A stretch of 49,200 nucleotides of DNA from Baffinella frigidus (GCA_026770585.1 MU646315.1:126993-176192), one strand, 5' to 3'. Counted from the stretch's first letter, positions 1 to 10,924 are shown. The notes: generated by a model from the sequence alone, not told the origin. Program-made: numbers and translations.

Positions 1-80
1 CGACAGCCGCGCCCAGCGCCGCGCCCGCCCGCTCACTACCCCACGCCCTCCCCCCATCACCGCCCCACGAACCTGCCACA

Positions 81-3000
81 TCACCACTCCATACGGTTCG
101 ACTGAGTCTCCCGCTCCACCTCGTACTCCACCTCGACGCGCCCCTTTTTCCCGCCCGCGCCCTTCTTCGCCGGCGGTGCCTTCTTGCCCCCCGCAGCGGC
201 CTTCCCTGCGGCCTTGCCCGCCGCCGCCGGCGCAGGGGCCGCCCCGTCTGTCCGTTGACGCTTCCCGCTCGGCGCAGCCTGTTTGTGGGGTTGGGGTTAG
301 GGGTTGAGGGTTGAGGGTTGGGGGTTCAGGGTTGAGGGCTCAGGGCGAATTTGTGACATCCTCGACGGGGGGTGGGGGGGGGTCAGGTGGTGCATGGGGG
401 GGGTTGCGATGGATGTGGATGAAGCGTTAGATTTCTAAGCGTCGCCAACTAAGTCGTATCGCCACACTAGAACATCATCAGGTAGTGGGGAAAGACTACG
501 TGGTGGCGGCTTATGCTGCAGAGGTGCATCGACCCCTCCCCCCCTCTACCAGCTCTATGAACTGGACCAAATCGAGGATGTGACTTGGGAGCCATTTTCA
601 GACAGCAGCCGTTCGAATTCCACCTCGTCCCCCGAACCCCAAAACCCTAACCCTCAGAACCCTAAATCCCAACCTACACACCCCTGCCCTCACCTCGTCG
701 TCCGAGGCCAGCGCAGGGGACGCTTCGATGAGGACGGACAGTGATTATTTCGGGTCTGGGAGCTTCGGATCGTCCTTCCTTACGACCCTACGGTAGGACA
801 TCCCTGGGGGCCTAGGATTCCCCTAGGGGGGCGAATTGATGGCTTCCACGCAATTGTACATCATTGGGGAAACCCGTCCTTCGAAAACACGATGTAAGCT
901 GTTCCAGGTTGGTGGGGCGCACCTCGTCGTCCGCGCCGCCCCTCCGTGCAGCGGCGGGCGCCGGCTTCCCGCGCAGGGGGGGGCGCTTCGATGCCGACGG
1001 CAAGTCTTCGATCTCGCCATCTATCCACCCCCTAGGACAACCCTAGGCCCCTAGGGATGTCCTACGGTAGGGTCCTACGGAGTGAATACGTGAAGCTCCC
1101 GGACCCGATTTAACCCAAAAAAAGCTGTTTCAGGTTGGCGGTGGGGCGCACCTCGTCGTCGGCGCCGCCCCTCCGTGCGGCCGCGGCGGGCGCCGGCTTC
1201 CCGCGCGAGGGGGGGCGCTTCGATGCCGAGGGGAAGTCTTCGATGTCGTCGTCGTCGTCTTCGTCGCTGTTGGGGGAGGGGGGTAAGGGTGTTGGGTTTT
1301 GGGTTTTGGGTTTTGGGTTTAGGGTTTGGGGTTGAGTGTTGAGTGTTTGGGATTTAGGATTTAGGATTCAGGGTTTGTTTGGGGTTCAGGGTTTAGGGTT
1401 CAGGGTATAGGGTATAGGGTATAGGGTATAGGGTATAGGGTATAGGGTATAGGGTTTGGGGTTTAGGCTATAGGGTTTACATGTATCATGTCCACTGATA
1501 CAGCTGGTGGGGGTGGGGTCATGGGGGGGAGTGCTGTGTGGGAGGAAAGGGTTGAAGGGCGGGGGGAGCAGCACGATTGGAGGTCTCTGACAGAGGGGGA
1601 TGCCACCAGTCGTTGGGGTCTCTGCACGTACGAACCGACTTAAAGCCGTGCCTCCTGGTTGGAGGCACGGCTTCCAACCCTGCCAGGATTGGAGGCACGG
1701 CCGGAGAGGACTGATCCACCGGTGGATCAGTCCTCTGCATGCAAGCCTTTCCAGGTCAAGCAGAAGAGGGAGGCAGAGCTGGGTCGTGGGGTCCTGAGAG
1801 GGAGGGGGGAGTACTTGTCGTCGAAGCCTTCCTCCCCAGTCCTCTCATCTCACGACGCCACGTCCTCTACCTCTCTCGTAGTCTATTTGTGCTCATCAAT
1901 TTGGTGGGCCTTTGCTCTTTCCCGCGCCAAAGTCGACGGAGTTGTACAGCAAATGCAGCATGTCAACTTGAGAATAGTCGACAATGGTGGGGGGTCGCAG
2001 AGGGAGGGGTGGGTACTCGTCGTCGAAGCCTTCCTCCTCGGAATCCTCCTCTGACGACGCCAAGTCTTCCACGAACCTGCAGATTAGGGTTTAGGGTTTA
2101 GGTTGTAGGGATTACGCTTGAGGGCTAGGGTTAGGGCTAAGGTCTAGGGTCCAGGGTCTAGGGTCTAGGGTCTAGGGTCTAGGGTCCAGGGTCTTGAGGT
2201 CTAATGCTCAGGTTCAGGGTTCAGGGGTTTGTGTTTGAGGTGTGGGTCGGTGTTTGGTGTTTTGTGTGTGGGGGTGTAAGTTCATGCGCTGAAGAACCTC
2301 CCAACTCGTTTACACCAGGGAGGAGGGGTGCGGAAATCGGCGCCCCTGGTACAACTCACGCGTCGGCGAAACTATCGGGGAAATTCAATTTGGAGGTCAG
2401 GTGGCTGCCGGGGAGGACAGTTTCTAGCTCTGCCTCGGGTTGAGTGATCGTTTCCACTCGAAAATTTGACGAATTTGGACCAAAAAGGGGGAAATTGACT
2501 TGCGGTCTCATCATGTTGATGAGACGAGATTAAGTCAGACAGAGCTAGAGTTTTCCAAGATACATTGCGCGCACAGATCAACAATGCCCAAAGCTGACGA
2601 TGCTGGCACTAAACCCAACGCAATCAACGTTACGTTTGGCATTGGTTGAGGACCTGCTGTTGCCCATCCCCTGCTCCTCCTCCTCGTCGTCCCACTCTCC
2701 CTCCTGGATAGAGGGCTGGGTTATTGCCTGAAAAGTGTTGGGCAGTTGCCTGAAGCGTGTGGGTTATTGCCTGACGCGTGTCGGGTTATTGCCACCCTAA
2801 CAAAACGCCCCCCAACACTCCTCAGCGCCCCCCCCCACTCGCTCTTCTGGCAAGACCACGCGTCAGCGCAGGTCCCAGGACGCATCCTAGCTCTGCCTCA
2901 CGCGGGTTGACCGACTTTTATCAAGTTTACATGCTGGGTTTGATTCGTTAACGCTGGTCGAAATCGAGCCCGGGATCAGCAATTTGGTGAGCCCAATAGA

Positions 3001-5032
3001 CAGAGACAGAGCTATGCATCCGCCGACGGGTCACATGATGGGACGGGGGATTGGCCATGGGTATCTAATCTAGCCCAACTGCAATCAACGCCGCCCCCGA
3101 ATTCAAGTCCGGCGACAATGTAAATGGTGTCGATATCTTGGCTGAGTGGAACCATTGCCACCCAGTAAGAGTTCAATCATTGCCACCCGGTAAAAGTTCA
3201 ATGTGTCTGATGTTCCTTGCGGGGGTGCGGCTCCGGGTGGAGGGGAGAGGGGGGGGGGGGCGAACCTCCTTGGGGTTTAGGGTTTAGGGTTTAGGGTTTA
3301 GGGTTTAGGGTTTAGGGTTTAGGGTCTAGGGTTTAGGGTTTAGGGTTGAGGGGTTGATGGTTGGGCAGCGTGCACCTCCTCCTCCTCCTCGTCATCGTAA
3401 TCCTCCTCCTCCTCGCCCTCCTCCTCCTGTTCGTCCTGGTCCGCCGCGAGTCTCTCCTCCTGGTCCAGCGCGTCTTCATACCTGATGTAGGCTTGATGGT
3501 TCAGGGGGTGATGGTTCAGGGGGTGATGGTTTAGGGGTTTGGTTTGGGTTTTGGGTTTATGGGTCAAGGTGTGGTGTGGGGTTGGGGGTTTGGGGGTTTG
3601 GGTTTAGGGTTTAGGGTTTAGGGTTTGGGGTTTAGGGGTTTGCCACCACAATGTCATTTTAAACAAGGTACGTGCCTGGGAATTTGTCACTGCACACGTG
3701 CACTTTCGAAGGGGTGAGGGGGGCACGCACTGCTGCATGGGGAAGTTGTAGATGTCGCCGTAGGTGCCCTTGCGGAGGCGCTCGAGCAGCTCCTTCTCGA
3801 TGTTCGTCTCGATGTTTGCCGCACGCAGCGCCTGGTGGCAGGGAGGGAGGGAGGGGGGGTTAGCGAGAGAGAGAGCGAGCGAGCGAGAGAGAAAGGGTTG
3901 TGATAGGGGGAGAGAGGGTGAGGGAGAGAGAGCGCGTGCGCGAGGAGCGGAATAGAATAGAAAAGAATATCGCAGTTATTTGAACAGGCCGGGCCCATAT
4001 TTTTGACCGGACAAACCTGAAAATCCACATCGATCTGGCACCGTGAAAGACGGCTCTCTCCCTCTCTCCCTCTCTCCCCCTCCCTCTCCCTCTCTCTCTT
4101 TAAAACGCTCGTCCATCTGGCACCGTGAAAGACCAGAGCGCACAACTCGATTCGTGCGCGCTGGTGGGTATCATGCTCATAACCTGAAGACTGTGTTTCG
4201 AAGTGAAACCCTGAAACCCTGGAAACCATGCTGAAAACCTGAGTATGATGCTGAAACCCATTTCTTTCTGGGAGTGATCCACTTAGTGCGGTCCACTCAG
4301 CCGCGATAAGTATCTAGAGATTAGCCGGGTGTCCTCAGGTTTGAACGTGTATGCCTTCCGTGGTGAACAGCATGTAACTTTCACCGTCGATGGTTAACAT
4401 CACGTGTTTCTACGCATTGACACTCTTGGCCACGACGGCACACTCTTGCCCACTACGGCACGAAAGTTTTTCCAGTCTTCCAGGGGTGCGACTGACCTCT
4501 TTGGGATCCAGGGCCTGAGCAACCAAGGCCCTCTCCTCTCCAAATCAATCGGCGTGGAGTTCATGATAATTATGACCCACATAATCGTACATGTTCATGT
4601 TGGCTTTGGCACGAAAAATAATCAAAAAAATCTGTCTCGTGTGGGTGGTTACCTCGGCCTCGCGGTTGCGGTTAGCAAAATATTGGTAAATAACATGTCT
4701 TTGTACCGAGCAATTCTTAATTAGTACCGCGAAAATCAACGGACCGATCTGCGAAGCCCGCTGTGTGCCACGCCAGAGTGCAGGAGGGTGTTGATTTTTT
4801 TAAACCGCGTCTGAAAGCGGTTGTTAAATTTTGAATAACACTACCCTCAGGAGGAATGGACTTTTGGTGACCCCTTCCAAGGCTCTGGCGTGGTGGGTGG
4901 TTTACCTTCGCCTCGCGGTTGCGCTCGCGCTTCTCCACCTTCTTGTGCACCCCCACCAGCTTCGGCCGCGCCTGCCCGCACCAGAGAGCCCAGCGTCAGA
5001 GAGAGAGCGAGAGAGAGAGAGCAGTACCCGAC

Positions 5033-5070
<38 letters not shown>

Positions 5071-7421
5071 CGAAGTGTCCGACCCACCTCATCGTCAGAA
5101 TTGAGGGTACTCACACCGATCCTAACTTGTTAGCGAAAGAGATGGGTGTTGGCCAAATCCTTTCGAGTCCACTCGGGAGAAGCTGAGGGGCGCAATGAGG
5201 TGGGGGAAAGCCCTGTTTCAGGGGGCTGAACGAGGTGGGTTTTAGAGTTCAGAAAGAGGTCCGTCTTGGGGTTTAAACGAGGCGGGTTTTAGGGTTGAGG
5301 ATACGGTGGGTTTTGGGGTTGAGGAGGCGTACCACGAGCGAGAGCTTACGCATGCGGATGAGGTACTGGGTGATCTTGGTCAGGCGCTGCTTGCACTTGT
5401 GGGTGTTGAAGTTGGGCCAGTACTTGAGCTGGTCGTCGATCTGCTTCAGCGCCCTGCACATGCCCCCAACGTTTGAGGAGGAATTCTTTCAACGCGACTC
5501 GATACCAACTTTAGCATAGAGGGCGTCACCAACATTTTACAGTTATGATTGTAAAATGGTGTACCGGCCAGTAGCAAGCTCAACCTGAAAATGTCACTAG
5601 GAACGGCCAGGTGCTCCGGTAACGCAACCCTTGAATGCCACGCCTTGAACTATATACACTAAAAACTAACCCCCAAACCCCCTCAGCACGATCCGGGGGT
5701 GGTGTGGGGGGGTACGTGCCCCGGGGTTTGAGGGTTGAGGGTTTAGGGGTTGGGGTTCAGGGTGTAGGGTTTGGGGGCTAGGGTTTGGGGTTTATGGGGG
5801 TAGTGTTGGGGTTTAGGGTTTAGGGTTTATGACTTAGGGTTTAGGGTTTAGGATTTAGGGTTAAGGGTGTAGGGTTCAGGGGGGTACGTGGCGTAGTTCT
5901 TGGAGAGGGTGATCTTCTCCCAGAGGTTCTTGGGCGAGTGCGCGCGCTCGATCGTCTTGATGTGCAGGATGCACTCCCCATCCTTCTCCAGGATCGTCGC
6001 ATACTGCGGGAGAGGGGGGGGGGGGGGGCCTGGGTTAATAAATTGTGGGACACGACCGCACCACGCCAGGAGGCACGGCGAGATGCTGCCCGCTGGCGTG
6101 CTCCAGGCTGGATGCACTACCCATCCTTCTCCAGGATCGTCGCATACTGCGTGGTGCGGGAAGCCTGGGTAAATAAACTGTAAAACACCCCAGGTTTTTG
6201 GGCGAGCAAGTGCGCTCGATGGTGGTGTGATCCAGGACCATCGCATACCGCTCCCCCCCCGCCACCGCACGGTAAGCACAGACTCTGGCAAGTGATCAAG
6301 TGATTAACCAGCAGCTCTGGATGCACTGCCCGTCCCTTCTCCAGAATCATCGCATACTGCGGGTGCGGGGGGGGGAAGCCAGGGTCAATAAATTGTGGGA
6401 CACGGCCGCACCACGCCAGGAGCACGGCCGCTACACGCCAGACGGCACAGTGAGATGCTGCCCGCCTGCGCGCACTAGGCTCGTCGCATACTGCGCCCTC
6501 CCGCCGCCGCACGGCGCGCACGGGCAGCATCGCCGTGATGCACTCAGCGCCAGGGTCGTTGTGAAGCGGTGCGCTGCACCCGCCTGGGGTAATAAATTAT
6601 GTGGACACGACCGCTACACGCCAGGAGGCAAGGTGGGTCGCTGTCGGCAGCTACGCTCCAGAATCGTCGCATATTGCGCCCCCCCGCCGCCGCACGGTCG
6701 ACACACTTTTGGATCACTCGTCTATAGGCTGAGAGTAATAATAAAGAAGAAGAAGAAGAAGCATGGTCGGTTCGCCGAAAAGGTGGGAGCAGTCCGCGAG
6801 GCTCTCCTCCTTGCCCTTTCATCCGCCTTCCCAGAGCCAGGTGGGGGAATCGTCGTGATGTTTTCAGCGCCAGGGTGAGGCGGCACAGGGACGCAACTCT
6901 GCGCAACCCCCCCCATCCCGGTCTCTGCGGGGAAATCTTCCAGAATTTTCCTGCCCGGTTGTTCGCGAGGGTCCGATTGATACCTGGCTGTTGGCCAGCG
7001 GGCACGACTGGCGGTTGCAGAGACCAGTGACGTTGTGCTCATTCCGGCAGAAGTTCTGCTTCTCCGTACTGCCAAACCACCGCTCCGGAGTCAAGCAGTG
7101 CGCCGCACGACTCTGCATTCCTCCCACAGACGGCATCTCACCGCAGCGCCCTTCTCTCCCTTCAAAAGAACTCTACTATGATGGAATGCCGCTCCCTGGT
7201 GCACACAAGAGGCTGAACAAACACAGTTCACAAGCGCTGGCCAGGCTGTGTGGGGACGCTGTGCCCATGCCGTGCATGCCTTTGAGCGGCTGCCACGGTT
7301 TCCCGAGGCCTGCCTGCCACACCCCACTGTGCGAATTCGAGTCATAGATGAGTCTGCACCTGGTCTTGAAGGAGCAGAACTGCTGGTTGATCACTTGCCA
7401 GATCACCTCGTCACACTGCAT
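81..7421 (-). CDS. MAK16: MAK16-like ribosome biogenesis factor, 11 exons
   Basis: Nucleolar protein of 60S ribosomal subunit assembly; the family acts in early pre-60S particles with RPF1. Exons in transcript order: 7421-7360, 7068-6984, 6003-5888, 5453-5333, 4971-4906, 3831-3731, 3481-3376, 2703-2654, 2076-2017, 1266-1152, 278-81. All introns are GT-AG, all phases agree, and the sum is 1,080 nt (359 aa; the human protein is about 300). Start MQCDEVIWQ matches the family start. Conserved cysteines are C16, C28, C38 and C43 ([22 protein letters not shown]). Then come [60 protein letters not shown], an acidic tail with [17 protein letters not shown], and the terminal VEVEYEVE that the family ends with. 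Exon 8 (2703-2654, [11 protein letters not shown]) was needed to fix the phase between exons 7 and 9. Introns hold many decayed copies of neighbouring exons. Identity is very likely; the acidic exons are the least certain. Confidence 0.93.
690..1016 (-). repeat. Two partial copies of MAK16 exon 10
   Basis: Segment 903-1016 repeats the 3' part of exon 10 ([24 protein letters not shown]) with the same donor and following intron bases (GTGCGCCCCACC, then CAGCTT). The frame is open, but the acidic first third and a pyrimidine-rich acceptor are missing. A shorter, more decayed copy lies at about 693-735 (TCGAAGCGTCCCCTGCGC, then GACGACGAG and GTGAGG). Both lie downstream of exon 10 in the sense direction. 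The larger copy could in principle be spliced in frame, since it is phase 0 on both sides if GAG/ATC served as a junction. Confidence 0.8.
1380..1460 (+). repeat. TATAGGG heptamer array
   Basis: About eight copies of a GGGTATA heptamer inside MAK16 intron 9, next to TTTTGGG and TTTAGGG variants (1,290-1,400). On the MAK16 sense strand this reads as CCCTATA and leads toward the exon 10 acceptor. Confidence 0.9.
1800..1882 (-). repeat. Decayed copy of MAK16 exon 9
   Basis: The reverse strand reads VEDVAS, a stop, then [14 protein letters not shown], against the exon 9 reading [20 protein letters not shown] followed by YPPLPLR in the intron. The copy keeps the end of the exon and the downstream intron, has an in-frame stop and a weak acceptor, and lies downstream of exon 9. 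It is not expected to be spliced. Confidence 0.75.
2130..2195 (+). repeat. TCTAGGG heptamer array
   Basis: Six or so near-identical TAGGGTC heptamers inside MAK16 intron 8, flanked by TTTAGGG units that run up to the exon 9 acceptor at 2,077. Confidence 0.85.
2424..2548. mobile_element. MITE-like element, CTAGCTCTG family (copy 1)
   Basis: A 125-bp segment bounded by inverted CTAGCTCTG and CAGAGCTAG ends. Inside is the palindrome GGTCTCATCATGTTGATGAGACGAG, seen again near 39.7 kb and 45.4 kb. There is no coding capacity. It lies in MAK16 intron 7. Confidence 0.7.
2887..3015. mobile_element. MITE-like element, CTAGCTCTG family (copy 2)
   Basis: Begins CTAGCTCTGCCTC and ends GACAGAGCTAT, with the internal GTTTACATGCTGGGTTTGATTCG segment that recurs (as GTTGACATGCTGGGT) near 26,970 and 45,380. 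It is non-coding and lies in MAK16 intron 7. Confidence 0.65.
3270..3350 (+). repeat. Interstitial TTTAGGG telomere-like array
   Basis: About ten TTTAGGG units, nearly perfect, inside MAK16 intron 7. On the sense strand they read CCCTAAA. Similar units at 3,595-3,640 lie in intron 6. Confidence 0.95.
4641..4676 (-). repeat. Partial copy of MAK16 exon 5 3' end
   Basis: GTGGGTGGTTACCTCGGCCT.. repeats the exon 5/intron 5 junction at 4,889-4,930, so the reverse strand keeps NREAEV followed by a GTAACC donor. The copy lies downstream of exon 5 and lacks its 5' half. Confidence 0.8.
4985..5075 (+). repeat. GA microsatellite
   Basis: A long (GA)n run just 5' of MAK16 exon 5. On the sense strand it is a (CT)n pyrimidine tract before the acceptor. 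Open frames across it translate to RERERE and are not genes. A similar GA run at 3,865-3,945 precedes exon 6. Confidence 0.9.
6105..6695 (-). repeat. Five tandem partial copies of the MAK16 exon 3 acceptor
   Basis: The exon 3 start (reverse strand GCAGTATGCGACGATCCTGG) recurs at about 6,120-6,155, 6,236-6,250, 6,331-6,365, 6,480-6,500 and 6,658-6,685, each with flanking intron sequence (AATAAATT, ACGCCAGGAGGCA). All are upstream of the real exon 3 in the sense direction, keep the acceptor and the first codons, and lack the donor. The copy at 6,190-6,250 also keeps [10 protein letters not shown]. The intron therefore offers several decoy acceptors. Confidence 0.85.
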
Positions 7422-7957
7422 CTTGTTGGTGCTTTCTTATGCTTTTGCACAAGGTTCTGTTCCTCCACCAGAACAGGGCCGCAGCACTTTCTCCTGCTTG
7501 TCTGACCGACTTCTCCGCGCCTCTGCTCCTGCGACTGTTCTGGCCCGGCCTTGCTCCTCCCCTCGCCTCTCTCTGTCACGTGCCGGTGATGTTTCTTATG
7601 TTGCCGGACCTGGCAGTGAAATGACTTTTGAGATGGTCCGTCTTACACGGCCCGAAAAATGCGTTTTCGTGGGGACAAAAAAAACATTTGTGCTCTGGGG
7701 CGGGAGGAAGGGGTGGGGCTCTGTGAAGTGGTGTTTTGGCGCGGCGAGGTGCCTCAGGACAGGGCGGTATCAAAACGGCACCATGTGCGTGATGGCGGCG
7801 GTGGCGGCGGCGGCGGCGGCGGCGTCGGTGGCTTCAGCTATGGAGTTGTCGTTTTCCGACAGAGATTCTTCGGAGAAGCACCAGGGCGACCACTTCATGG
7901 TAGCCTCGACCACCCACAGTGGAAAAATTGCGCGGGGCCCGACGAGTGGGCAGGTGA
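7422..7957. other. Intergenic region between divergent genes
   Basis: Lies between the MAK16 start (-) and the first coding-like segment of the next plus-strand gene. I see no clear TATA box. A GCG trinucleotide run at 7,795-7,825 gives poly-Ala or poly-Gly in different frames. Long open frames here change frame meaning with no recognisable protein. The 5' exon of the plus-strand gene may lie here (ATG at 7,783), but it cannot be joined cleanly. Confidence 0.5.
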
Positions 7958-9357
7958 AGGGCTGTCCGGGCGCTGGAGCGGCACCACAACGATGGGAAAG
8001 AGCGGGAAGAGGCGATTGTGGCCTTGGTAAACAACTACGCCTCACTGGAGGAATCTGAGCATGGGTGGCTTGATGTGCAGGGCGGCCTCCGAAGCAGCAC
8101 CCAGGCGGAGGTGTGCGCGCAAAATGGGATGTCGGGGCCCCTAAGGCGCACGGTGCTGCTAGCCCGCGCGATTCCCGCCGACCCTATGGCAGAAATCAAC
8201 GTCGAATGCGAGCTCATCAGCGCGGTGACCCGGGTGACCCATTCACTCTAAATTCTAAATTCCACCCGAACACCCCCCAAACCCGAAACCCGAAACCCGA
8301 AACCCGAAACCCGAAACCCTGAGCCCTAAACCCTAAACCAGGACGAGATCGCGGCGGAGATGGGCGGCTTCGGCGGGGAAGGGCGCGAGACGGCAAACGC
8401 CGTCACCTTTGGCAGCAGCTTCAAGGAGAAATCCGACCTTGCGCTCAAACGCCAGCAAAAGGCCGAGGACAAGTTCAAGGCGCTGGCCCATGGCACCCCG
8501 GCGAACCTCTCCGGTCGAGCCTTCCCCTCTCAGACCTACCAGGCAGGCCTTGCCACAAAAGGAAGAGGAAGCGCACGGCGGTGGCGTTCACCCCCGGTTG
8601 CAACAGCTGCAGTGCTCGGGGCTTTTCTCGCGGGTGCAACCCCCCACCAAACCGCTCGTTCCCTGGCCCTGGCATTGATCGAGAAGGGACGCCCTTCCCT
8701 CTCGCAGGCAAGGAGCAGATCTTCGAGCTGCTCAGCCCGGACAAGAAGCTCCATATGACGCCCGCTTGCTGGCGCGACTTCCAAACGTACGTCGAGGGCT
8801 GGTGAGCGCCACAATCTCTCTGCGGCAGCACACACTGGTTGGCGGCGATTGTGCTCTGGCCCTCAGGTCCACTGTCGAGCAGATGCCGGACCACCTGTCC
8901 ACGCATCGAGAGCGCTTCTGTCTGAGCATCCCGACACCTCTGCAGGAAGGGGTGGAGGGCGGTTCGCCGTCTGCCGACGCCGCTGCAGGACTCCAACGGA
9001 AAGTTGAAGAGGTTGTACCTCGTCGAGGTCTGCCTCGTCTCCTCCGCCCCCGCCGCCAAGCCCTTCGCGGGCGCCGCCAACAACGCGAAGATGTCCAAGG
9101 CCGTGGATGCCTGCCTCGCTGAGAATTCTCTGAGCGTTCTTGTGGACCTCGCCACCTCCGCATCCGCCCCCAAGCCCTTTGCGCGCGCCGCCTCCAACTC
9201 CCACAATCCCAAGGCCGCCACGGAGGAGGATGAGGAGGAGGGGGAGGCGGAGGAGGCGCTCCGCCGCGAGAGTCTCGCCGAGACGCCCCAGAAAGGGAGG
9301 GGGGGCGCGCGGGGCAAGCGCAAGACCGAGGGGTTCGCAACATCCCCGTGGGTGTAG
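7958..9357 (+). CDS. Unrecognised protein, 3' part of a multi-exon gene
   Basis: Four consecutive segments join in phase: about 7,958-8,224 (start unknown; ALVNNYASLEESEHGWLDV), 8,342-8,513 (DEIAAEMGGFGGEG.. FGSSFKEKSDLALKRQQ), 8,708-8,790 (KEQIFELLSPDKKLHM) and 8,989-9,357 (DSNGKLKRLYLVEV.. ending TEGFATSPWV, stop). Introns are GT-AG, and the second acceptor follows a CCCGAAA/CCCTAAA run. The C-terminus has an acidic block (EEDEEEGEAEE) then a basic one (KGRGGARGKRK), suggesting a nuclear or nucleic-acid-binding protein; this is inference. The 5' end is not resolved: a different frame is open over 7,783-8,058 and no in-frame ATG opens the first segment. I do not recognise the family. The third and fourth segments are the best supported. 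Confidence 0.55.
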
Positions 9358-9804
9358 CCTGAGGGCGAGCCGTGCGGGAAGGCCGCCAAGACCGTCTGAC
9401 TCTTATGACCTGGCATTGGTCCCGAGGCGTGGCTGTCTAACACGAGGCGGGCGTGCCCTTACTCTCTCAAGTTCCTGCTCAGGCGCAGCCTCTGGGGGGG
9501 GGGCGAGGAGGAACCCGGGGCGGTGTGAGAGTACGAGCCTTGGACGCGGGCACACTAGGCGTGAGGGGGTTGACTTAATATCTAAAATGAACGGCGATTC
9601 TGAGCAAGATGTGAACGCGCAACTAGAAGTGCCGCTTCACTTTAATCCATCTTTACCTCAGCAGGGAGTAGGAAGAGTCTTCTCCTCTCTTCTCAGCCCC
9701 AGAGGAGTGCCACTTTACTTGAATCCTTCTTCACCTCACCAAGCTATGGTACAGGGTAGAATGAGTTCCAGCGTCCCGCCATAGGCGGACGCTGGCCCTC
9801 ATTC
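9358..9804. other. Intergenic, no clear gene
   Basis: Contains a short imperfect direct repeat (CCGCTTCACTTTAATCCATC.. and GTGCCACTTTACTTGAATCC..) but no recognisable protein. Probably the 3' flank of the preceding gene and the edge of the next mobile element. Confidence 0.4.
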
Positions 9805-9981
9805 TACAGGGGTACCTCGCTCATGAAAAAGTGCTTCCTCCTAGGACCCTACAGTGGGCCTATGCCTATGGAGCTTATGGAGCTTTAATGAACGTCATAC
9901 AGCAGCACGAACGTTGGTCACTAGGGTCCTACGGTGGTCCTGGGGGCGGGGCGGTTTCTTATGAGCGAGGTACCCCTGTAC
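9805..9981. mobile_element. Palindromic MITE-like element, family A
   Basis: Bounded by TACAGGGGTACCTCGCTCAT and its inverse ATGAGCGAGGTACCCCTGTA. Inside, CTAGGACCCTACAGTGGGCC.. and GGGTCCTACGGTGGTCCTGG form the arms of a long hairpin. Other family A copies lie at 20.0, 20.2, 20.7-21.0, 21.5, 32.3, 43.8 and 45.6 kb. Confidence 0.8.
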
Positions 9982-10039
9982 AGGATGGCCCTGCTTCGTT
10001 GCAGGCGTCGAGCCTTCCGGTGCAGACCCAGCCAGGCCA

Positions 10040-10190
10040 GACGCCAACAGAGCCACCCTGTATCCCCTCTTCACGAGCCTCTGCACTGGAGAGCGAAACG
10101 CGATCCGAAAGCAGAAATGCTTTCTCTGCAGATCCCTTCTACGGAACGGCGTGTCGTTGGGCTATGTTGGGAGGAATTAAAACCTAAAGG
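10040..10190 (+). repeat. Dispersed 150-bp repeat with open frame (copy 1)
   Basis: Nearly identical to 34,912-35,064. Both copies keep one open frame of about 48 codons: TPTEPP.IPSSRASALESETR, then AF..DPFYGTACRW and a C-terminal KT before the stop. Differences between copies are mostly amino-acid changing, so there is no sign of selection for a protein. Confidence 0.75.
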
Positions 10191-10199
10191 ACCTATCGG

Positions 10200-10360
10200 C
10201 CTCTCCCTCCTCTTGACATCAAGAGCCCTGCTGACAACAAGAGTCCTCTCGACATTGGATGGCCCTCTTGGCATCACATGGGCCTTCTAGACGTCAAGGC
10301 GGTTGGTGACATTGTCAGCACCCTCTTGACATCAAGAGCCCGCATGACGTCGAGGCAGTT
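10200..10360 (+). repeat. GACATCAAGAG minisatellite
   Basis: Degenerate tandem units of CTCTTGACATCAAGAGCCC and related GACATTGGAGG. The same units appear again at 10,785-10,890, on the other side of the terminal-inverted-repeat element. Confidence 0.7.
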
Positions 10361-10377
10361 GGTATCGTCTAAGAGCC

Positions 10378-10737
10378 GTTTTTTTGAGCGGCCTGATCCA
10401 AATAACCTGTACAAACGGTCATCTCAAGCCTGATTTTTTAATTTTTTTTTTCAGGTTCCAGGCGGGGGGGGGGGGGGGGGGGGGGTCAGTTGAGGTGCGG
10501 GGAATGGGGGGGCGCCATGCGGGGAGCCGTGGGCTGAAAAAAAATGTGCAAAACAAATATTTCAAAAAAATTGTAAAGCAAAAAAACCTTAAAATTGTAA
10601 GGGGCCCTTACAATTTCAAGTCTTTTTCAAAATCATTTCCGGCCAGTTAGAATTTTGGGCCTAAGGGAAATCCTAAGGATCTCCGGCCAGTTGGATTTTT
10701 TGAGATGACCGTTATTCAGATCAGCCCGCTCAAAAAA
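10378..10737. mobile_element. Non-autonomous DNA transposon with ~40-bp inverted ends
   Basis: The left end TTTTTTGAGCGGCCTGATCC.. AACGGTCATCTCAA is matched by an inverted right end, TTGAGATGACCGTTATTCAG.. CCGCTCAAAAAA. The interior holds a poly-G run, a palindrome AATTGTAAGGGGCCCTTACAATT and a repeated GGCCAGTT(A/G)GAATTTT. There is no transposase frame. The element splits a minisatellite, suggesting a relatively recent insertion. Confidence 0.7.
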
Positions 10738-10924
10738 TGGTACAGGGGAATCCCTGTTCCTCTCTCTACCTTCGACAACGGAGGACCCTTTTGACATTGG
10801 AGGGCGGCGTTTGAGAGGGGCCTTTAGATGTCGACATTGGAGGGGGGCCACTAGATGTCGAGGCGGTTGGTGCCTGTCGACATCAGCCGCCCCTTGACGC
10901 ACTCTCCCGCATCTCCGACATCTG

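Noticed and set aside
3687-4229. 180-codon minus-strand frame
   Set aside because: Only its part at 3,831-3,731 is coding (MAK16 exon 6, in a different phase); the rest is intron with CT-repeat translation (SLSLS).
7348-8058. 236-codon plus-strand frame
   Set aside because: Its first part overlaps MAK16 exon 1 on the other strand and it contains a GCG-repeat poly-Ala run; only a possible first exon from ATG 7,783 could be real, and it cannot be joined to the next segment with a normal intron.
9140-9784. 214-codon plus-strand frame
   Set aside because: Out-of-frame shadow of the terminal exon 8,989-9,357, rich in Pro and Arg from GC bias.
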